Below, in pieces: positions 47,760 to 52,840 of a stretch of DNA of 52,840 nt. The notes below the pieces were generated by a model. That model saw nothing but the letters and a program-made list of their open reading frames with translations, did not search any database and was not told the origin of the DNA. Source of the stretch: CAMTWZ01 sp964412365 (GTDB lineage: Bacteria > Bacteroidota > Rhodothermia > Balneolales > HLUCCA01). Numbering within the stretch: the first letter of the stretch is position 1; the number at the start of each line of letters is the position of its first letter. Position numbers and translations under genes: made by a program. The stretch spans positions 1-52,840 of the forward strand of contig CAYPOI010000009.1 of the NCBI GenBank assembly GCA_964412365.1, written 5' to 3'.

Positions 47760-47779
47760 CCCCCAGCTAAAGCTGGGGG
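47760..47779. repeat. REP-like palindrome CCCCCAGCT/AGCTGGGGG
   Basis: Perfect 9-bp arms with a 2-base centre; a stable hairpin 24 bases after the first palindrome. It could terminate weakly, but no T-run follows. Confidence 0.6.
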
Positions 47780-47824
47780 TTAGTGTTAAGACGCGTTTAT
47801 ATTAATTTCGAAATAAGCACATAT

Positions 47825-47845
47825 TACCAACTACCAACTACCCAA
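47825..47845 (+). repeat. Heptamer tract TACCAAC x3
   Basis: Units TACCAAC, TACCAAC, TACCCAA end 2 bases before the ATG of the regulator gene, so they form its immediate leader. Confidence 0.75.
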
Positions 47846-47847
47846 GA

Positions 47848-48429
47848 ATGCCCACCACCCTCCACATCACCAACATGGTTTGCGACCGATGCATCCGCTC
47901 GGTGGCTCGCACGCTATCCGGACTCGGTTATTCGGTCGAGGCGATCGACCTCGGTGAAGCCACGATTGTGGAACATGTGGCAATGAAGGATAAATCCGCC
48001 ATTGCCGACGCGCTGGAAGCCGAGGGATTCGAGCTCGTTCGTTCCCGTGAGGAGCACATCGTCACGCAGATCAAATCGACGGTGATCGCTTATATCCGGG
48101 CATTGGAAGAGGGTCAACAACCCGGGGTTTTGTCGGATGTGATCTCAAAATCGCTCCATCAAGGGTATGCGAGTCTGAGTTCGTTGTTCTCGAAGCAGAC
48201 GGGGCAGACCATCCGAGACCATGTCATCGCTTTGAAGATCGATCGGGTGAAGGATTTGTTATCCAATGGCAGCCTCACCACCGCCGAAATCGCTGATCGG
48301 CTCGGGTACAGCAGTACGCAGCATTTGTCGACCCAATTTCATCAGGTTACCGGACAAACCCTATCCGAATGGAAAGAATCGCCCGGACAGAGAATGAAAT
48401 GGGATTCGAAATCCATACAACATGGCTAA
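47848..48429 (+). CDS. HMA-AraC family copper-responsive regulator
   Basis: A 193-residue regulator that joins a heavy-metal-associated domain (residues 1 to about 70, Cys12 and Cys15 in MVCDRCIRSV) to an AraC-type DNA-binding domain (about 85-180, two helix-turn-helix motifs, the second TAEIADRLGYSSTQHLS...F). The family is found beside copper ATPases in Bacteroidota and should activate them on binding Cu(I) through the CxxC. Here the HMA domain and ATPase genes follow after 44 nt on the same strand, and a CusA pump follows those. Confidence 0.88.
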   Translation: MPTTLHITNMVCDRCIRSVARTLSGLGYSVEAIDLGEATIVEHVAMKDKSAIADALEAEGFELVRSREEHIVTQIKSTVIAYIRALEEGQQPGVLSDVISKSLHQGYASLSSLFSKQTGQTIRDHVIALKIDRVKDLLSNGSLTTAEIADRLGYSSTQHLSTQFHQVTGQTLSEWKESPGQRMKWDSKSIQHG

Positions 48430-48473
48430 AACGTTGTACAAATCGGGGAGGATGGTCTGCGTAACCTAAGACC

Positions 48474-48722
48474 ATGAACAATCAAACCATCTCCATCCAA
48501 GGCATGACCTGCGCATCTTGCGTCTTTCATGTCGAAAAAGCCTTGAAATCTGTGCCAGGCGTAAGTCAGGCCGATGTGAACCTCGCGACGGAAGCCGCAA
48601 CGGTTCATGGCGATAACGTGAACACCGCAGCGCTGATCCGTGCTGTGGAAAATGCCGGGTACGCCGCGTCGGTGCGTACCGAAGACGATTCGCAGGAGGA
48701 CCCCAAACGGGGAGAGCGCTAA
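48474..48722 (+). CDS. HMA copper-binding domain (CopZ-like), 5' part of copA frame
   Basis: An 82-residue heavy-metal-associated domain with the Cu(I) site Cys13-Cys16 in GMTCASC and the usual beta-alpha-beta-beta-alpha-beta pattern ending AVENAGYAAS. After it comes a charged linker (EDDSQEDPKRGER) and TAA (48720-48722). The next codons in the +1 frame (KARFLLGV) are exactly what follows such a linker in a one-piece copper ATPase. So this could be made as a free copper chaperone and also, after a +1 frameshift, as the N-terminal domain of the ATPase. ATG is at 48474. Confidence 0.85.
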   Translation: MNNQTISIQGMTCASCVFHVEKALKSVPGVSQADVNLATEAATVHGDNVNTAALIRAVENAGYAASVRTEDDSQEDPKRGER

Positions 48723-50604
48723 GGCCAGGTTCCTCCTCGGTGTGAGTCTGGCCGTGCCTGTTTTCCTGCTCGAAATGCTGCCCATGCTATTTGATTGGCA
48801 TTGGGGACATTCGCTCGTCGTTCAAGCCATCAAAGCCGTGCTGACCGGGATTGTCTTGTTTGGCGCCGGTGGGATGTTCTTCGAACGGGCATGGAAAGCC
48901 GCGCGTCATGGGGTGGCCGATATGAACACCCTTGTGGCAATCGGAACAGGTTCGGCCTTTCTCTATAGCCTCTATGCCGTGATACAAGGTCGCCCGGATG
49001 TCTATTTCGACACGGCGGCCGTGGTCGTGGCGTTCGTCCTTGTCGGAAAATGGATGGAAGATCGTGCGAAAAACCGCACCCGTGATACGTTGCGCGGACT
49101 CCTCGAACTTGTACCAAAGCAGGCACATGTGCAGCGCGAGAACGGCGAGATCGACACCATCCCCCTAAAGCAAGTCCGGATTGGCGATCTGTTGCTGGTG
49201 AAATCCTTCGAATCGATTCCGGTCGACGGAAACATTGAAGAAGGAAACACCAGCATCGATCAATCGATGATGACCGGCGAAAGCATGCCGGTCGACAAAG
49301 CCCCCGGCGATTCCGTGATCGGCGGCACTCGAAACGGAGCCAACAGTTTCACATTCCGAGCGGAGAAAATCGGGTCCGACACGGCTTTAGCTGGAATCGT
49401 GGCCGCGGTGGAGCACGCACAGGGAAGCAAAGCTCCCATCCAACGCTTGGTCGACAAAGTCGCGGCGGTTTTTGTGCCCGTGGTTCTCGGAATCGCGCTC
49501 ATCACATTTATTTATTTCATGGTCACGGCGACGGTGGATGTGGCCTTGCTGCATATGGTGGCGGTCCTGATCATCGCGTGTCCGTGTGCGCTTGGACTGG
49601 CTACGCCAACGGCGATCATGGTCGGATCCGGACGCGCAGGCAAAGCCGGCATCCTCATCAAAGATGCGGTTTCCTTGGAAGCGGCTCGAACGATATCCAC
49701 AATTCTGCTCGACAAAACCGGAACACTCACAACCGGTGCCATGAGAGTGCAGGATATCCACATGTTGGGGTCCCATTCCCGAGAACAATTATTACAATGG
49801 GTCGCATCGGTGGAGCAACAATCCGATCACCCGATCGCACGAAGCTTGCTGAAAGCGGCGAAAGAAGAAGACATCCAACCGAGTCCGGCACTACAGGTGG
49901 AAGCCCGAGCCGGGGTCGGAGTGAGCGGACTTGTGGGAAGCACTACCGTCGAAATCGGATCCATGAAACTGCTACCGTCCGACCATTCCGGATGGGGTTG
50001 GGCGAACGAACAAATGGCCGAAGGACGCACGTTGGTCGCGGTCATCATCAACCGTGAATCCGCTGCGATGATCGCGTTGGAAAGCGAACTACGGGAAGAT
50101 GCGAAAGACGTGATCACCCGATTCAAAGAAGACGGACTGCATGTGGTGATGCTCACGGGCGACAATCAAATCGCGGCGGATGCGGTTGCAAGGCAGTTAG
50201 GAATTGATGAAGTGGTGGCGGAAGTGAGTCCGACCGGGAAATCCGAAGTGGTCAAACGCTTCCAAGAAGGAGGCAAGCATGTGGCCATGGTCGGGGACGG
50301 CATCAACGATTCCGTGGCGCTGACTCAAGCGGATTTGGGCATCGCGCTGGCATCAGGTTCAGACCTTGCGGTGAGCTCGGCCGACATCACCATCACCGGA
50401 CATAATCTCATGAAAGTGGCTGAGGCCATGCGCATCAGCAAACGCACGTACACCGTCATCAAGCAAAATCTCTTCTGGGCATTTGTTTACAATTCGATTG
50501 GAATTCCCTTGGCGGCGATCGGGTTTTTAAGTCCGATGATCGCCGGCGCAGCCATGGCGTTAAGCTCTGTCAGTGTTGTCGCTAACTCCTTAAGAATTAA
50601 ATGA
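48640..50604 (+). CDS. copA: P1B-type copper-transporting ATPase body
   Basis: An inner-membrane ATP-driven copper exporter. The frame is open from 48640, but the first 27 codons are a shadow of the HMA gene; real protein begins near 48721, through a +1 frameshift from the HMA frame or a restart at GTG 48742. Seen in order: two N-terminal helices, TGES actuator loop (MMTGESMP), the CPC metal-binding helix (IIACPCALGLATP), phosphorylation site DKTGTLT, SDHPIA, TGDN, GDGINDSVAL and two last helices. All catalytic motifs are intact, so the gene is not decaying. Together with the HMA part it has the standard CopA layout with one metal-binding domain. The stop overlaps an ATG at 50601. Confidence 0.92.
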   Translation: MLWKMPGTPRRCVPKTIRRRTPNGESAKARFLLGVSLAVPVFLLEMLPMLFDWHWGHSLVVQAIKAVLTGIVLFGAGGMFFERAWKAARHGVADMNTLVAIGTGSAFLYSLYAVIQGRPDVYFDTAAVVVAFVLVGKWMEDRAKNRTRDTLRGLLELVPKQAHVQRENGEIDTIPLKQVRIGDLLLVKSFESIPVDGNIEEGNTSIDQSMMTGESMPVDKAPGDSVIGGTRNGANSFTFRAEKIGSDTALAGIVAAVEHAQGSKAPIQRLVDKVAAVFVPVVLGIALITFIYFMVTATVDVALLHMVAVLIIACPCALGLATPTAIMVGSGRAGKAGILIKDAVSLEAARTISTILLDKTGTLTTGAMRVQDIHMLGSHSREQLLQWVASVEQQSDHPIARSLLKAAKEEDIQPSPALQVEARAGVGVSGLVGSTTVEIGSMKLLPSDHSGWGWANEQMAEGRTLVAVIINRESAAMIALESELREDAKDVITRFKEDGLHVVMLTGDNQIAADAVARQLGIDEVVAEVSPTGKSEVVKRFQEGGKHVAMVGDGINDSVALTQADLGIALASGSDLAVSSADITITGHNLMKVAEAMRISKRTYTVIKQNLFWAFVYNSIGIPLAAIGFLSPMIAGAAMALSSVSVVANSLRIK

Positions 50605-50643
50605 CAAACTTTTCCACATTTTTCTTGCTACGTGTTCATAAAT

Positions 50644-50763
50644 ATGACTACTTTCCACAAGTTATTAACAAATGTGGTGGTCGTGTTTATGCGGAATTGG
50701 CGCCCGATTTTATTAAAGCTCGCCGTACTGTTGGTCTTGGGTTTCGTGGTCTTTACGGGATAA
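50644..50763 (+). CDS. Possible 39-residue membrane peptide
   Basis: ATG 50644 to TAA 50761-50763 encodes a short peptide with a basic segment (MRNWRP) followed by ILLKLAVLLVLGFVVFTG, a good single membrane helix. It lies between copA and the Cys-rich protein, in a stretch with no other credible gene. No family is recognised, and the ribosome-binding site is weak. It could be a small regulator of the copper pump, or chance. Confidence 0.35.
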   Translation: MTTFHKLLTNVVVVFMRNWRPILLKLAVLLVLGFVVFTG

Positions 50764-50783
50764 TCCCGTACCATTCCGGAATG
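50755..50783 (+). promoter_or_regulatory. Two adjacent palindromes at the start of the Cys-rich gene
   Basis: ACGGGAT-A-ATCCCGT (50755-50769) is followed two bases later by the perfect palindrome CATTCCGGAATG (50772-50783), which contains the ATG (50781-50783). It could be an operator or a translation-controlling hairpin. Confidence 0.4.
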
Positions 50784-51116
50784 TCCTTGATTAGACAGTT
50801 TCTGGCTACGGTCTTGGTCCTGACAATGACCATGACCATTTGCTCCACATGTGTGGTTGAAGCGATGGCTTCGTCCTGTTGTTCCGAGCCTTGCGCAGAG
50901 TGCGTCTGCGGCTTCGAAGCCATGCCCCTCGATGCGGATCTTGCGAATGTAGTCGTAATCCCATCCCCACAGACATTCGATCCTGTTTATGCCACCCACA
51001 TTGTTCAGGCTCCCTCTGACCTCGCACCTCGCACCTCGCACCTCCCTTTACCCCTTACTCCCTTACCCCAATCGACACGCATTCGCTTGTCGATGTTGAG
51101 CGTCTATCTGATCTGA
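50781..51116 (+). CDS. Small Cys-rich secreted protein before CusA
   Basis: A 111-residue protein with a hydrophobic N-terminus (MSLIRQFLATVLVLTMTMTI) and a cluster of six Cys in SSCCSEPCAECVCGFEA, which suggests metal binding outside the cytoplasm. The frame is open back to 50601, but the 60 residues before this Met do not look like protein and would hide the signal sequence. The C-terminal part (APRTSHLPLPLTPLPQ) is encoded by a CTCGCAC heptamer tract. It lies between copA and cusA, where small periplasmic proteins are common in Bacteroidota metal operons; a copper or silver buffer is likely by context. Confidence 0.7.
   Translation: MSLIRQFLATVLVLTMTMTICSTCVVEAMASSCCSEPCAECVCGFEAMPLDADLANVVVIPSPQTFDPVYATHIVQAPSDLAPRTSHLPLPLTPLPQSTRIRLSMLSVYLI
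51021..51069 (+). repeat. Heptamer tract CTCGCAC x3 then C/T-rich units, in coding
   Basis: CTCGCAC three times, then CTCCCTT, TACCCCT, TACTCCC, TTACCCC. Three units make 21 bp, so the array encodes a seven-residue period (APRTSHL) near the C-terminus of the Cys-rich protein. Confidence 0.75.
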
Positions 51117-51165
51117 GACAAGCCGGCACCCCGCACCTGCGTTACTCATTTCAGATTCAGACATC

Positions 51166-52840
51166 ATGCTCAATTCCATCATCCGTTTTTTCTTAGAAAA
51201 CCGTCTCATCGCGTTCCTGCTGTTGATCGTGTTGATCGTCGGCGGACTCATGACCGTCCCATTTTCCTGGGCGCCGGATTTCCTGCCTCGTGAGCCGGTT
51301 TCGGTCGACGCCATCCCCGACATCGGCGAAAACCAACAGATCGTGTTCACCGAATGGCCCGGCCGTTCGCCACAGGACATCGATAACCAGGTCACCTATC
51401 CGCTGACCACCGCGCTTTTGGGTGTGCCGGGTGTGAAAACCATCCGCAGCACATCGATGACCGGCTTTTCCAGCATCTATATCCTGTTTGAGGAGGACGT
51501 GGAGTATTACTGGAGTCGCAGCCGCATCCTCGAGAAACTCAATGCGTTGCCGGCAGGAGTCTTGCCGCCAGATGCGAAACCGGCACTGGGTCCGGATGCC
51601 ACCGCACTGGGACAAGTATTCTGGTACACGCTTCAACATGATGGCGGATGGGATCTGCACGAACTCCGATCCATCCAAGATTTTCAGGTCAAATATGCGC
51701 TCGCATCCGCCGAAGGCGTAGCGGAAGTGGCCTCCATTGGCGGATATGTGAATGAATATCAGATCGATGCCGACCCGGAAAAACTCTTGTTGGCCGGACT
51801 CACCATCACCGACCTGTACACCGCCGTCAAAGAATCGAATCTGGATGTGGGTGCACGAACCATCGAGCTGAATCGTGTAGAATATCTGGTGCGAGGCATC
51901 GGGTTCATCAAAACACTTGGGGATCTCGAAAACACCGTCGTGTCTGTCCGAGGCGATACGCCAATCCGGATCCGTGATGTCGCTCGCGTTGCATATGGTC
52001 CGGCCCAACGTCGCGGAGCCTTGGATGTGACCGGTGCCGAAGCGGTCGGAGGCGTGGTCGTCTCGCGTTATGGTGCCAATCCATTGCAGGTGATCGAGAA
52101 TGTGAAGCAAAAGCTCGCTGAAATCGCGCCCGGTCTACCCGAACGAACCTTGGCGGATGGAACCGTCTCGAAAGTCCGCATCGAACCGTTTTACGACCGT
52201 TCCGGACTCATCAACGAAACCATCGCCACCCTCGAAACCGCGATGCTCTTGCAAATCCTCATCACCATTTTAGTGGTTGTGGTGATGGTAATGAATGTGC
52301 GTTCTTCCTTATTGATCAGCGGTTTGTTGCCTGTTGCCGTGCTGGCCTGCTTCATCCTCATGAAACTCTTCGGTATCGAAGCGAACATCGTGGCCCTATC
52401 TGGCATCGCAATCGCGATTGGTACGATGGTGGACATGGGCGTGATTTTCACGGAAAACATGATCCGTCATATGGATGAAGCGCCCGACGGACAATCGCGC
52501 CTCGAAACCATTTACAACGCCGCGGCAGAAGTGGGATCGGCCGTACTGACGGCAGTCGGCACCACGATTCTGAGTTTCATTCCGGTCTTTTTTCTGGAAG
52601 CGGCGGAAGGGAAACTGTTTAGTCCGTTGGCCTACACGAAATCCTTCGCCTTGATCGCAGCCATTGTAGTGACCTTGTTGCTGATTCCGGCCGTGGCCTA
52701 CCTCATCATGCGTCGCAAGCCGTCCGTCAAATCGAAATACGGCAACATCCCGGTCTATGCATCCTTGATCGGGATCGGATGGGTCTTGTCTACGATTTGG
52801 ATGCCTTTGGGGCCGGAATCCTCGACCATCCTGAACGTGA
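51166..52840 (+). CDS. cusA: CusA/CzcA-family heavy-metal RND efflux permease (partial)
   Basis: The first 558 residues of an RND metal-efflux permease; the gene runs off the window. The N-terminus MLNSIIRFFLENRLIAFLLL with the first membrane helix, VDAIPDIGENQQIVFTEWPG, the porter subdomains (GVAEVASIGGYVNEYQIDAD) and the helices to IGTMVDMGVIFTENM are those of CusA-type proteins. It would export Cu(I)/Ag(I) from the periplasm together with CusB/CusC-like partners, presumably encoded further on. ATG at 51166 is 49 nt after the Cys-rich gene. The methionine triad region is not fully included, so the metal cannot be read from this part. Confidence 0.92.
   Translation, partial: MLNSIIRFFLENRLIAFLLLIVLIVGGLMTVPFSWAPDFLPREPVSVDAIPDIGENQQIVFTEWPGRSPQDIDNQVTYPLTTALLGVPGVKTIRSTSMTGFSSIYILFEEDVEYYWSRSRILEKLNALPAGVLPPDAKPALGPDATALGQVFWYTLQHDGGWDLHELRSIQDFQVKYALASAEGVAEVASIGGYVNEYQIDADPEKLLLAGLTITDLYTAVKESNLDVGARTIELNRVEYLVRGIGFIKTLGDLENTVVSVRGDTPIRIRDVARVAYGPAQRRGALDVTGAEAVGGVVVSRYGANPLQVIENVKQKLAEIAPGLPERTLADGTVSKVRIEPFYDRSGLINETIATLETAMLLQILITILVVVVMVMNVRSSLLISGLLPVAVLACFILMKLFGIEANIVALSGIAIAIGTMVDMGVIFTENMIRHMDEAPDGQSRLETIYNAAAEVGSAVLTAVGTTILSFIPVFFLEAAEGKLFSPLAYTKSFALIAAIVVTLLLIPAVAYLIMRRKPSVKSKYGNIPVYASLIGIGWVLSTIWMPLGPESSTILNV

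Larger units (their letters stand above)
47558..47847. other. Intergenic region between divergent glmS and AraC gene
   Basis: No open frame here looks like a gene. It holds two palindromic elements (47710-47736 and 47760-47779) and a short heptamer tract (47825-47845), and must contain promoters for both genes, which I cannot place reliably. Confidence 0.6.

Noticed and set aside
47558..47847. glmS ribozyme/riboswitch
   Set aside because: The conserved core is not visible, and the class is mainly known from Firmicutes; only generic palindromes are seen.
50610..50675. Replication origin from DnaA-box-like sequences
   Set aside because: Only one good match and two imperfect ones; no dnaA/dnaN neighbours and no AT-rich unwinding region.
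50601..50780. Longer start for the Cys-rich protein overlapping the copA stop
   Set aside because: The 60 extra residues lack protein-like character and precede a clear signal sequence at 50781.

Overview
The window looks like a chromosomal segment of a Gram-negative bacterium of the Bacteroidota / Ignavibacteriota / Rhodothermota side of the FCB group. The evidence is a type IX secretion (T9SS) sorting domain with the YPNPFNPTT start, a Bacteroidota-type alternative GlmU, a Wzi-type capsule porin, double-propeller sensor kinases, a DPP-IV-like S9 peptidase and a 2-oxoacid:ferredoxin oxidoreductase. The lineage below that level cannot be fixed from sequence alone. Genes are tightly packed with many 4-nt or TGATG-type overlaps, and no gene-free stretch exceeds 300 bases. 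I see no IS element, phage or CRISPR.

Layout. 1-16506 (+): a signalling operon with five histidine kinases sharing one kinase core (a 3' fragment, a 7TM sensor, a two-component propeller sensor, and two cytosolic GAF-array kinases), one CheY-like receiver and one receiver-PP2C phosphatase, interrupted by an aldo-keto reductase followed by a kinase remnant. 16489-22671 (-): HlyD-type adaptor, RND pump, receiver-adenylate cyclase and MtgA. 22760-27163 (-): secreted S74 autochaperone protein, T9SS cargo and S9 peptidase. 27220-32254 (+): unknown protein, hybrid kinase, small protein and Y-family polymerase. 32348-38358: sodium/sugar symporter, SRAP protein, and a KorAB operon ending in an unknown cysteine protein. 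38435-43475 (+): two GT2 glycosyltransferases, Wzi-like protein and a TPR-like lipoprotein. Then tRNA-Leu(CAG) with a terminator, a lipoprotein, alternative GlmU and GlmS (-). 47848-52840 (+): copper module with an HMA-AraC regulator, an HMA domain and P1B ATPase split by a frameshift, a small Cys-rich protein and the start of a CusA pump.

The most unusual signal cuts across genes: at least nine sequence families of short degenerate tandem repeats, all with a period of exactly 7 bp. They lie (a) inside loops of the histidine kinases, in frame, (b) flush against start or stop codons, and (c) as paired inverted arms between genes. In the first kinase an extra single heptamer unit, compared with its two close paralogues, throws the ATP-binding domain out of frame. 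In another paralogue the same loop carries a different heptamer family, as an inverted pair whose arms differ by exactly one heptamer. This suggests an active process that creates, expands or exchanges 7-bp units. The second notable item is the copA-like frameshift, which could produce both a free copper chaperone and a full ATPase.
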